A stretch of 39,717 nucleotides of DNA from Dactylosporangium sucinum. Lineage in GTDB: Bacteria > Actinomycetota > Actinomycetes > Mycobacteriales > Micromonosporaceae. This document shows, in pieces, positions 32,384-39,717 of this stretch; positions within the stretch are counted from its first letter, which is position 1; each line of letters starts with the position of its first letter. The translations under genes were made by a program, and so were the position numbers. Under the pieces are notes generated by a model that saw nothing but the letters and a program-made list of their open reading frames with translations, was not told the origin of the DNA and made no database searches. The DNA is taken from NCBI RefSeq assembly GCF_014647515.1, contig NZ_BMPI01000062.1, forward strand, positions 31,717 through 71,433. Reading direction: 5' to 3'.

Positions 32384-33720
32384 ACCTGTGGTGGGCAGAG
32401 CACGCATTGCTGCCGACCGGTCCGGCCGCGCAGGTACTGATCGAGACGACGGGAGAGCGGATCACCACCGTACGCCCGGGAGTGCCGCCGCCGTCTGAAG
32501 CGACCAGACTGGCCGGGCTCACGATGCCCGGGCTGGCCAACGCCCACTCGCACGCTTTCCACCGGGCGCTACGCGCCCGCACCCAGGCCGGCCGGGGCAC
32601 GTTCTGGACCTGGCGCGAGCAGATGTACAAGGTCGCCGACCGGCTCACCCCGGAGCGCTACCACTCGCTCGCCCGCGCGGTGTACGCCGAGATGGCGCTC
32701 GCCGGGATCACCTGTGTCGGCGAATTTCACTACCTGCACCACGGTCCCGGCGGCACCCCGTACGCAAGGAGCACCACGATGGCCGAGGCGCTCGTCGCCG
32801 CCGCGGACGAGGCCGGAATCCGGATCACCCTGCTCGACACGTGCTACCTCACCGGTGGGCTCGGCCAGCCGCTCGCCGGGCCGCAGCTGCGCTTCGGTGA
32901 CGGTAACGCCGACCGGTGGGCGTCGCGGGCCGGCGAGCTCGCCGCGGCGCTGCGGGAGCGCCCCAACGCCCGTTGCGGCGCCGCCCTGCACTCGGTGCGC
33001 GCGGTGCCCCGCGACCGAATGAACACGGTTGTAGCCTGGGCCGACGAACACGCCGCCCCGCTGCACGTGCACCTGTCCGAGCAGCGGGCCGAGAACGAGG
33101 CGTGTCTCTCGGAGTACGGCGCCACGCCCACCCAGATCCTCGCCGAGGCCGGGGCGTTGACCCCCCGTACTTCGGTGGTCCACGCCACCCACCTCACCGA
33201 TCGGGACATCGCGCTGATCGGCGCCGCCCGCGCCTCGACGTGTATGTGCCCGACCACCGAACGCGACCTCGCGGACGGGATCGGCCGGGCCGTCGAACTC
33301 AACGGTGCTGGCTCCCCGATCACCCTGGGCAGCGACAGCCACGCCGTGATCGACCTGTTCGAGGAGGCCCGCGGTGTCGAACTGAACGAGCGGCTGCGCA
33401 CCGAGGAGCGCGGCCACTGGGCCGCCGCTGACCTGTTGCGTACCGCCACCGCGAACGGCCACGCCGCGCTCGGCTGGGCGGATGCCGGGCGGCTCGCCGA
33501 GCGTGGGCTCGCCGACTTCGTCACCATCGCGGTGGACACGCCCCGGCTGGCCGGATTCCGGTCCGCCACCGCCGCGGAGTCGGTGGTCTTCGCCGCGATC
33601 GCTGCCGACGTCCGTCACGTCGTGGTCGGCGGCCGGTTCGTGGTCCGCGACTTCACGCACCTGCTCGTGCCTGAGGTACCGCGGGCGTTGGACCACGCAA
33701 TCACCGACGTGACCGGATGA
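32371..33720 (+). CDS. hutF: Formimidoylglutamate deiminase
   Basis: This amidohydrolase-superfamily deiminase converts N-formimino-L-glutamate to N-formyl-L-glutamate and ammonia. It has 449 residues from GTG 32371, overlapping the truncated M20 gene by 13 bases. Metal-binding motifs are ANAHSHAFHRALR (His59, His61), the third ligand in LHVHLSEQRAENEAC, and the aspartate in LGSDSHAVIDLFEEAR. HutF-specific wording includes the GEFHYLHHGPGGTPY segment. Its presence marks the five-step HutF route of histidine breakdown. HutI, which should make its substrate, is not in this window. Confidence 0.92.
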   Translation: MPTVNLWWAEHALLPTGPAAQVLIETTGERITTVRPGVPPPSEATRLAGLTMPGLANAHSHAFHRALRARTQAGRGTFWTWREQMYKVADRLTPERYHSLARAVYAEMALAGITCVGEFHYLHHGPGGTPYARSTTMAEALVAAADEAGIRITLLDTCYLTGGLGQPLAGPQLRFGDGNADRWASRAGELAAALRERPNARCGAALHSVRAVPRDRMNTVVAWADEHAAPLHVHLSEQRAENEACLSEYGATPTQILAEAGALTPRTSVVHATHLTDRDIALIGAARASTCMCPTTERDLADGIGRAVELNGAGSPITLGSDSHAVIDLFEEARGVELNERLRTEERGHWAAADLLRTATANGHAALGWADAGRLAERGLADFVTIAVDTPRLAGFRSATAAESVVFAAIAADVRHVVVGGRFVVRDFTHLLVPEVPRALDHAITDVTG

Positions 33721-33731
33721 GCAACGGGTAA

Positions 33732-33766
33732 CCGGTGTCTCTCGACGGAGAACGTCATGACACCGG
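33732..33766. terminator. Inverted repeat between convergent hutF and mocR
   Basis: CCGGTGTC (33732-33739) pairs with GACACCGG (33759-33766) across a 19-base loop, 12 bases after the hutF stop and 100 bases before the stop of the convergent regulator. It is a plausible weak bidirectional terminator. Confidence 0.4.
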
Positions 33767-33866
33767 CCCGACAGGAATGACGGCGTTGGATGTCCTCCAG
33801 ACCCAACGTAGCGATGGGATGGTCACGCGAGTTGGTTAGGCCCGAGATCGAGGGGTCAGTGCCGGA

Positions 33867-35306
33867 TCAAACGTGCATGGCCGTGACCCGCTCGATCGCT
33901 CGGGCGAGCCGGTCGACCGCTTCGTTGATGCCACTGTCGGCGAGATTGCCGTAGCCGACGACCAGTGTCGACTCGGCCGGTTCGGTTGCGGTGTGGTAGT
34001 CGGCGAGATTGCCAACGCGCACACCGTCCCTCGCGGCGAGCGCAACCACGTCGGCCGCGTCAGCGTCCTCGAGATGGAGCAGCAGGTGCAGTCCGGCCGC
34101 CGCGCCTGACACGCGAGCGCTGGGCAGTTTCTGGGACAGTTCAGCCATGAGCGAGTCGCGGCGGGTCCGGTAGCGCCGCCGACTTGCCCGAAGATGGCGG
34201 TCATAGACGCCGTTCTCAAGGAGCGCAGCGAACGCGAGCTGGTCGAGCACCGGCGGAGGCAGTTCCATCGGGTTGGCCGTCCGGATCGCGGTGGCCCAGC
34301 GGGGTGGAACGGTGAACCAGCCGATGCGCAACGCTGGGGAGAGCGTCTTGCTGAGTGAGCCGAGCAGGGCCACCCGGGCGGGTGCCATGCCTTGCATGGC
34401 GGCGACTGGACGGCGATCGTATCGGAAGTCTGCATCCTTGTCGTCTTCCAGGATGATGCCGTCGACCGCGTCCGCCCAAGCGATGAGCTCGGCGCGGCGG
34501 GTCGGCGCGAGGACGGTGCCGGTGGGGAACTGGTGTGAGGGGGCCACGACCACCGCCTGGATCCGCGGCTGCGTGCGCAACGGGTCGACCTGCAGCCCGT
34601 CTCCGTCGACATCGATCGGGACGGGCACGAGCCCAGCGTCGTTGATGGCTTTGCGAGTCCCTGGCCAGCCGGGCTCTTCGACGGCGACGTGGGTGACGCC
34701 GCAGGCTCGCAGGGCCCGGGCGATCCGCGTGACTGCGTCGGTCGTGCCTGCACAAATGGTGGTGTCGTTGGGCGTCACCGCCGCGCCACGTGAGCGCACA
34801 AGGTGCTGGGCGAGGGTCCGTCGCAGGTCCCGGTGTCCGGCGGGCTCCAAATGGCCGAAGTCTGGATGTGGGGCCCGCAGGCCGACCCGGTGTACTGCCG
34901 CCGACCAGTGCTGGCGGGGAAATGCCCGTAGGTCCGGCAGCCCAGGGGCGAAGTCGAAGCGAGGAAGCGGTGGCAGCGGCGCCAGCGGCGCGGTTCGGGT
35001 CGCGGCGCTCCCGGCGCTCGAACGCACGCGGGTGGCGGACCCGGCACGCGACTCAAGGTAACCTTCGGCGGCCAATTGCGCGTATGCCTCGGTGACAACC
35101 CATCGGGAGCAGCCCAGGTCGGCGGCGAGGGTGCGGCTCGGCGGGAGCGTGCTGCCGGCCGGGAGCCGCCCGCTGGCGATCGCGGCGCGGACGGCCCGGC
35201 GTAGCCGGTCGTGCAACGGTCCAGCCATCTGCTCGTCTAGAAGCAGCAACACTTCCCGGGCAGAATTGGACTGGTTTTTCGACACAGCATTGGACGGTAC
35301 TCCCAT
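33867..35306 (-). CDS. MocR-type GntR/aminotransferase regulator
   Basis: This is a fusion regulator of 479 residues from ATG 35306; a much longer open frame upstream is non-coding and antisense to the divergent gene. Residues about 20-85 are a GntR winged helix (LHDRLRRAVRAAIASGRLPA, GCSRWVVTEAYAQLAAEGYL). The rest is a class I aminotransferase-like PLP domain with the Schiff-base lysine in LGSLSKTLSPALRIGWF and the ring-binding aspartate region in DGIILEDDKDADFRYD. MocR proteins usually have DDYD there; a Lys replaces the Tyr. Such regulators sense PLP or amino compounds. It is divergent from the HAD/MFS pair (48-base gap), its likely target. Confidence 0.9.
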   Translation of the reverse strand: MGVPSNAVSKNQSNSAREVLLLLDEQMAGPLHDRLRRAVRAAIASGRLPAGSTLPPSRTLAADLGCSRWVVTEAYAQLAAEGYLESRAGSATRVRSSAGSAATRTAPLAPLPPLPRFDFAPGLPDLRAFPRQHWSAAVHRVGLRAPHPDFGHLEPAGHRDLRRTLAQHLVRSRGAAVTPNDTTICAGTTDAVTRIARALRACGVTHVAVEEPGWPGTRKAINDAGLVPVPIDVDGDGLQVDPLRTQPRIQAVVVAPSHQFPTGTVLAPTRRAELIAWADAVDGIILEDDKDADFRYDRRPVAAMQGMAPARVALLGSLSKTLSPALRIGWFTVPPRWATAIRTANPMELPPPVLDQLAFAALLENGVYDRHLRASRRRYRTRRDSLMAELSQKLPSARVSGAAAGLHLLLHLEDADAADVVALAARDGVRVGNLADYHTATEPAESTLVVGYGNLADSGINEAVDRLARAIERVTAMHV

Positions 35307-35354
35307 TCCAACGTTCCCTACGGTGGCTGTGACCGCCACTCGAGGGAGCCGCTC

Positions 35355-36167
35355 ATGGTGACGTCCCCAACGCCTAGCCTGGTCGCCTGTGACCTCGACG
35401 GGACAATCGTCCGTAACGATGGCACCATCTCCGCCCGAACCGTTGCGGCGTTCGAAAGGATCGATCGGGCGGGCGCACGCTTCGTCCTGGTCACCGGCCG
35501 ACCGCCGCGACTGATGGGTGCCGTTGCCAAGGCATTCCGTCACCGGGGCACGGCGATCTGCGCCAACGGCGCGCTCATCTACGACCTGTACCGCGAGAAG
35601 GTCATCGACAAGCACCTCATCCCTCCGGCGCGCCTCGCCGAGGCGGCCCGGCTGCTGCGCTCGACTGTCGGCGGGATCGGTCTGGCCGTCGAATACGCCG
35701 ACGCACTCGCCGGCGATGCCCGCTATGAGCCGGGCTCATGGGACGCCGGGGTCACCCTCCAGCGGCTCAGCGACGCCGAGTTGTTCGGTCGCCCCGCACC
35801 CAAGCTCCTGGGCCGCCACCCAGTGCTCTCCGCCGACGAGTTGCTGCGGCTCACGGCGCCCGTCCTCGCGGGAATCGTCACCGTTTACCATTCGAACGGA
35901 CTGCGACTGGTCGAGGCGACGGCCGCAGGTGTAAGCAAGGCTTCGGCCGTGGCAGACCTGGCGGCGCGCTACGACGTCGACCCAGCCGAGGCCGTGGCGT
36001 TCGGGGACATGCCCAACGACCTGTCAATGCTCGCCTGGGCGGGGACCTCGTACGGCGTCGCCAACGCACATCCCGATGTGCTCGCCACGGTCGACTGGGT
36101 CATCGGCGCAAACGATGACGACGGCGTCGCCGAAGTTCTCGAGCAACTCTTTCCGGTACCGTCATGA
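35355..36167 (+). CDS. HAD-superfamily (Cof/IIB) phosphatase
   Basis: The hydrolase has 270 residues with the HAD motifs in order: motif I ACDLDGTI (catalytic Asp pair, residues 13 and 15), motif II LVTGRPPR, motif III lysine in AAGVSKASAVADL, and motif IV AFGDMPNDLSML. The cap (residues about 85-185) is the IIB type found in Cof sugar- and nucleotide-phosphatases. Substrate unknown. ATG 35355 follows GAGGGAGCCGCTC; its stop overlaps the ATG of the MFS gene, so both are co-expressed and probably under the divergent MocR regulator. Confidence 0.9.
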   Translation: MVTSPTPSLVACDLDGTIVRNDGTISARTVAAFERIDRAGARFVLVTGRPPRLMGAVAKAFRHRGTAICANGALIYDLYREKVIDKHLIPPARLAEAARLLRSTVGGIGLAVEYADALAGDARYEPGSWDAGVTLQRLSDAELFGRPAPKLLGRHPVLSADELLRLTAPVLAGIVTVYHSNGLRLVEATAAGVSKASAVADLAARYDVDPAEAVAFGDMPNDLSMLAWAGTSYGVANAHPDVLATVDWVIGANDDDGVAEVLEQLFPVPS

Positions 36168-37360
36168 GCAGTCCGGTGGCGAGGGAGCGCTGGGCGGTCG
36201 CGGCGGTGTTCGCGGTGCACGGCACGGTGCTCGGGACATTCGCGTCGCGGCTGCCGTGGATCGCCGATCACCTCCGCCTGGGCGCAGGACAGCTCGGCCT
36301 GGCGTTGTCGATGATCTCGGTCGGCGTGCTCGTGGCGACCCCGCTGGCCGGCCGGTTCGTCCAGCGGTTCGGCGGCCGGACCTCGACGATGATGACGCTG
36401 GCGGCGTGGTGCACCGCACTGGCCCTGCCGGCGCTGTCCCAGAACGTGATGGTCTTCGGAACGCTTCTGCTTGTGTTCGGGATGACCAGCGGGACCGCGG
36501 ACATGGCGATGAACGCACAGGGTATCGAGGTGGAGAAGCGGCTCGGCAAGTCGATCATGTCAGGGCTGCACGGATCGTGGAGCGTCGGGGTGCTCGTGGC
36601 GGCGTTCGCCGGCTCGCTGTTCGCGCGGGCTCGGGTCGACGCACGCGTCCATTTCGCAGTGACGGCGGGCGGGTTGCTGGTGGTCGGTCTGATCGCCGCA
36701 GCCAGGTTGAGCGGGCCGCCCGCGACCGTGGACCGGCCGGGACAGCAACGGGTGCCCTGGTTTTGTCTGCCGAAGGGGCGTGTTCTACTCATCGGACTGG
36801 TCGGCTTCTGCGCGGTCTTTCCGGAGGTCGCCGCCCACGAGTGGTCGGCCATTTTCATGCGAAGAGTTCTGGGCGCCGACGAGGCCTCGGCGGCTCTGGC
36901 GACGAGCGTGTTCGCCTTGACGATGACCGGCGGTCGGCTCGGCGGGGACCTCGTGGTCCGGTGGTTCGGCGCCGGCCGGACGGTGCGGATCTGCGGGCTG
37001 GTCGGGGCCACCGGAGCGCTGCTCGTCGTCGTCGCCCACACGGAGCTGCTGGCTATGGCTGGGTTCATGTTGATCGGGGCGGGCGTCTCGGTCGTCGTGC
37101 CGCTGTCATTCGCCGCCGCCGGACACGCCGCGGCCAGCCCGGCGGTGGGTGTCGCCGGCGTGGCGACGGTCAGTTACGGCGCCGGGCTAGCAGCTCCCAG
37201 CGTCATCGGCGGGGTGGCGGCGGCGAGTTCCCTGCGTTGGTCGTTCATGGTGGTGGCGATCCTCGCCGGGCTGGTCGCCGCAGCAGCCGGCCTGCTCGAC
37301 CAGCGCCCGGAGCGCACCGGAGCCGAGCGGACCACATCGGACTTCGATCTATTGCGGTGA
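36164..37360 (+). CDS. MFS transporter
   Basis: A 398-residue major facilitator with 12 predicted helices starts at ATG 36164 in an ATGA overlap. Visible are the first-helix region VHGTVLGTFASRLPWIADHL, the motif-A-like loop PLAGRFVQRFGGRTS between helices 2 and 3, and LHGSWSVGVLVAAFAGSLF. The pattern resembles the small YbjJ/AraJ-like exporters with the SRLPWI motif. It is probably an efflux partner of the HAD enzyme; substrate unknown. Confidence 0.88.
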   Translation: MSSPVARERWAVAAVFAVHGTVLGTFASRLPWIADHLRLGAGQLGLALSMISVGVLVATPLAGRFVQRFGGRTSTMMTLAAWCTALALPALSQNVMVFGTLLLVFGMTSGTADMAMNAQGIEVEKRLGKSIMSGLHGSWSVGVLVAAFAGSLFARARVDARVHFAVTAGGLLVVGLIAAARLSGPPATVDRPGQQRVPWFCLPKGRVLLIGLVGFCAVFPEVAAHEWSAIFMRRVLGADEASAALATSVFALTMTGGRLGGDLVVRWFGAGRTVRICGLVGATGALLVVVAHTELLAMAGFMLIGAGVSVVVPLSFAAAGHAAASPAVGVAGVATVSYGAGLAAPSVIGGVAAASSLRWSFMVVAILAGLVAAAAGLLDQRPERTGAERTTSDFDLLR

Positions 37361-37533
37361 GGGTCGCCATCCGACGTCCGCCCACCCATGCCGGGTATCG
37401 CACCACCCGAGTCCGCGGATGTCGGCAGCTGACAGGGCTGGAAGCACCACGTCCCTGGACCGAAGGCGCCGACTTTTCGCAGGGAACCTTCCGGCTTCGC
37501 CGTGGGTGGGTGTAGTTGAGGAAGGGAGCGCTG

Positions 37534-38034
37534 GTGTCCAACGCGGAACACATCGGCGGAATCTACGCGGGGTCTTTCCAACGTCTCGTGGTTCAGGTGT
37601 ATGCGGTGACCGGCGACCTCGCCGAAGCGCATGAGGCAGTACAGGAAGCGTTCGTGCGGGCGCTCACCACGCCGAAGCGATTCGGTCGCCTGCAGAATCC
37701 GGAAGCTTGGCTGCGTCACGTAGCCATCAACGTCAGCCGCACCCGGCATCGGCGACGCCGGATGCTGGAGGTCCTGCTGCGCCGGATAGGCCCACCACCA
37801 GACGTCCCCGACCCGAATCCACAGCACATCGCGCTGATGGCCGCGCTGCGCCGGCTTCCCGCCGGGCAGCGGCACGCGATCGCCCTGCATTACCTCGCTG
37901 ATCTGCCCATCGACGAGGTCGCGCTGACGCTCGGCGTGTCGACCGGCACGGTGAAGTCCCGGCTTTCACGCGGCCGGGTGGCGCTCGCGGTGCTGCTCAC
38001 CGATCTGAACCTCGATAGGAGCCAGCATGTCTGA
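37534..38034 (+). CDS. ECF RNA polymerase sigma factor (SigE-family type)
   Basis: A 166-residue sigma-70 family protein has only regions 2 and 4. Region 2 is VYAVTGDLAEAHEAVQEAFV with PEAWLRHVAINVSR; region 4 is RLPAGQRHAIALHYLADLPI and the HTH EVALTLGVSTGTVKSRLSRG. I chose GTG 37534, preceded by GAAGGGAG, over a TTG at 37516. A GGGAACC motif at 37482-37488 could be an ECF -35 box for autoregulation. The gene overlaps the following membrane protein by 8 bases, so the partner is likely its regulator. Confidence 0.88.
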   Translation: MSNAEHIGGIYAGSFQRLVVQVYAVTGDLAEAHEAVQEAFVRALTTPKRFGRLQNPEAWLRHVAINVSRTRHRRRRMLEVLLRRIGPPPDVPDPNPQHIALMAALRRLPAGQRHAIALHYLADLPIDEVALTLGVSTGTVKSRLSRGRVALAVLLTDLNLDRSQHV

Positions 38035-39226
38035 CGACCCGAATCGTTTCGTCGACGACCTCCGTCACGCCTTCAATGCCAGTGCCGTGGCCCAGGCCGT
38101 TCGGCAGCCCGCCCTGGCCGAACTCGACGCGCGGACCGCCGCTCGTCGGCGCATACGCAGGGCGGGCATCGCCTTGGCGCTCGTTCCGCTACTGGGCGCC
38201 GCGGTGATCATGCCGTCCACCGCCGGTGGACCTGGCCCCGACCGGCCAGACCTCGAGGACGTGCAGGGTGTGCAACAGCTGGTGTTCTTCTCCCCGACGG
38301 ATGCAGTCGCGGCGCGGGAAGTCGACTGCGCAATGCGGTTCACCGTCACCACGGACGGCGGTCGAACCTGGTCACCTGAGCAGGCAACGCGTGAGCCGCT
38401 TGCCTGCCCGACCGATCCACTCACGCGTCCGAGCACGCTGCCGGGGTTGCAGATTCTGAATATGCGGACGTACCGCGTCAAGGTTGACGACACCTGGCAG
38501 CTCACGAGTGATGGCGGTGCGACCTGGCAGCCGGCCGCGTCGGCCGTCACGATGGTGGACGCGTTTCCGCCCGGCGCGACGGTTGTCGACTGCGGCATGC
38601 AATGTGCAAGTCTCCCGGCCGCCCCGTTCGCGATCGACGCCGCCTCCGGCGCAGTGTTCCAGCTGCGGCTCACCGAGCTGGCCGGGCGGACGGTCGTCGC
38701 CTACACCATGGCTGGCGAGCGCCTATGGGCCCTGCTGGCCGGTTCGGGCGAGCTCGATTCGTCCTTTCGGATCGCGTGGAGCACCGACCGTGGCGCGACC
38801 TGGCAGAGCCGGTCGTTCGAACCCGACGACATGCCGTCCGGGGTGGCCGCCGGGCCCGACAACAAGGCATACGTGGCGTTCGCCCGACGTAACGCCGCCG
38901 ACCCGGCCGAGCGCCTCCTGCAAACGACCGACGGTGGCAGCACGTGGTCGACGACGGTGACCGACCTGTCAAGCAACGGCGGCACAACCTGGCCGCTGAC
39001 TGTCGCCACCGACGGGACTCTCTTGACCGTCGAGGCTGCGGGGTCCATGCGAACGAGCCGCGACGGCGCCCACTTCGCCCGCGGGCCGGTCGCCCTCATC
39101 ACCGGCGGCACGCCCGGCTCTGACGCCCGTCATGGGTTGGTCTGGCAATGGGATCAGGGGCGACCCGGCACCGCGTATGTGACGGGCAACGGCAGAACCT
39201 GGTCGGAGGTGCCGCTGCCATCATGA
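38027..39226 (+). CDS. Membrane-anchored Asp-box (BNR) propeller protein
   Basis: A 399-residue protein is co-translated with the sigma gene (8-base overlap). Residues 1-45 are charged and cytosolic, with AARRRIRRAGIALALVPLLG forming a single membrane anchor at about 42-65. The outer part repeats the Asp-box signature S/T-x-D-x-G-x-T-W (TTDGGRTWS, TSDGGATWQ, STDRGATWQ, TTDGGSTWS and a variant TGNGRTWSE), the hallmark of sialidase-like beta-propellers. The catalytic sialidase Arg triad is not evident. The place of an anti-sigma factor, and the topology with a short cytosolic part and an external sensor-like domain, suggest a regulator of the ECF sigma; no zinc anti-sigma motif is seen. Confidence 0.82.
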   Translation: MSDDPNRFVDDLRHAFNASAVAQAVRQPALAELDARTAARRRIRRAGIALALVPLLGAAVIMPSTAGGPGPDRPDLEDVQGVQQLVFFSPTDAVAAREVDCAMRFTVTTDGGRTWSPEQATREPLACPTDPLTRPSTLPGLQILNMRTYRVKVDDTWQLTSDGGATWQPAASAVTMVDAFPPGATVVDCGMQCASLPAAPFAIDAASGAVFQLRLTELAGRTVVAYTMAGERLWALLAGSGELDSSFRIAWSTDRGATWQSRSFEPDDMPSGVAAGPDNKAYVAFARRNAADPAERLLQTTDGGSTWSTTVTDLSSNGGTTWPLTVATDGTLLTVEAAGSMRTSRDGAHFARGPVALITGGTPGSDARHGLVWQWDQGRPGTAYVTGNGRTWSEVPLPS

Positions 39227-39339
39227 CGGCGACAGGCTCGGTCGCCGGTCGTTGGATCAGCGTGGCGACCTGTACGCGCTGGGCGCGACGCGATAGGAGC
39301 TAGCCACAGGTGCGCCGCCGCTTCGGTTCTGGCACCCCG

Positions 39340-39702
39340 TTGCGCGCCGCCGCGCCGGCATGCTGTCTCCGTGTGCAGGCGGATCAGCGGCGCGTCGAGG
39401 GCGGGATCGTCGCCGGTCGTGCCAGCGATGGCGTTGATCTCGGCGAGCCGCGTGTCGGCAAGGGCGCGGCGGGTGCTCTGCAGTCGTTTCGGCTTCGCGA
39501 CCTTGAGCGCTGGGTTCTGCGCCTCGGTGAGGTAGCCGTCCGCGACCGCCCGGCGGTACAGGCACCGCAGTGCGGTGATCATGTTCTCGGCGCTGCTGTG
39601 TCCGCCTCGTCCGTTGCTGCGGAGAACGCGGGCCGCTTTCACCTCCTCGACGAGCGATTCGATCTCCGACGCTTTGATGTCGTCGAGCTGCGGTCGGCCC
39701 AT
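39340..39702 (-). pseudogene. Tyrosine recombinase (phage/plasmid integrase) remnant
   Basis: On the minus strand, about 115 codons read as the middle of a tyrosine integrase: the arm/core-binding helices (LDDIKASEIESLVEEVKAAR; AENMITALRCLYRRAVADGY) and the start of the catalytic domain up to the first catalytic arginine (RLHTETACRRGG). After about 39350 the sequence loses similarity, so the H-x-x-R and Tyr motifs are missing. Upstream, a TGA lies two codons before the apparent ATG in frame, so the N-terminal part is cut off too. It is a decayed integration module. Confidence 0.7.
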
Positions 39703-39717
39703 TTTTCATGCGCGCGT

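Noticed and set aside
24496..33720. Ergothioneine breakdown via thiourocanate
   Set aside because: The urocanase looks like a standard urocanate enzyme, and known ergothionases belong to another enzyme family as far as I recall; hercynine or histidine fits better.
37482..37520. Complete ECF promoter before the sigma gene
   Set aside because: GGGAACC resembles an ECF -35 box, but I found no convincing -10 at the right distance, so it is only mentioned in the gene entry.

Overview
This window comes from a high-GC Actinomycetota chromosome, most like the Micromonosporales/Pseudonocardiales/Streptomycetales type. The signs are very high GC, frequent GTG/TTG starts, four-base ATGA/GTGA operon overlaps, and Sec-secreted proteins with CBM2-like or putative-Ig domains. 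No rRNA, tRNA or CRISPR array was found. The DNA alternates between intact catabolic or transport operons and zones packed with decayed mobile DNA.

Layout. (1) 1-2132: an unrecognised CDS and a truncated, frameshifted helicase resembling the TOTE-type conflict-system helicase. (2) 2154-4182: two translationally coupled TetR genes; the upstream one abuts an internally deleted IS200/IS605 element (33-codon tnpA stub fused to the 3' part of tnpB) that seems to supply its start codon. (3) 4179-10837, minus strand: urea uptake operon urtABCDE followed by an NCS1 permease, with a hairpin between urtA and urtB and a GlnR-like site array upstream of urtA. (4) 11190-15150: a gene graveyard holding a shredded RepSA-type plasmid replication initiator, a TniQ-type transposon remnant (end repeats, frameshifted zinc-ribbon gene, tniQ 5' part) and an imuA'-like mutasome fragment. 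Two intact small secreted-protein genes lie in and beside it. (5) 16271-16645: an internally deleted IS6-family transposase. (6) 16668-23238: a carboxylate module with a citryl-CoA-lyase-like gene, a class III CoA-transferase and iclR on the minus strand, divergent from tripartite tricarboxylate transporter tctCBA plus a universal stress protein. (7) 23800-24370: IS982-type debris. (8) 24496-33720: a histidine-utilisation-like cluster with rpiR, a divergent hutH homologue, and an operon of an OpuC-type quaternary-amine-class ABC importer, hutU, an internally deleted M20 amidohydrolase and hutF; hutI is absent. (9) 33867-39226: a MocR regulator, divergent HAD phosphatase plus MFS exporter, then an ECF sigma factor coupled to a membrane-anchored Asp-box propeller protein. 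(10) 39340-39702: a tyrosine-recombinase remnant.

The most unusual system is region 8. The hutH homologue keeps the family's tyrosines, arginine and Asn-Pro-Leu motif, but the Ala-Ser-Gly triad that forms the MIO electrophile is Gly-Thr-Gly. It lies opposite a transporter of the betaine/choline/ergothioneine class and a canonical urocanase. I infer a possible MIO-independent lyase acting on a trimethylated histidine such as hercynine, where trimethylamine is already a good leaving group and urocanate is the product. Second is the iclR-tct region, which reads as a self-contained import, CoA-activation and cleavage route for a citrate-like acid. All family assignments are by motif recognition from memory; no database search was run.
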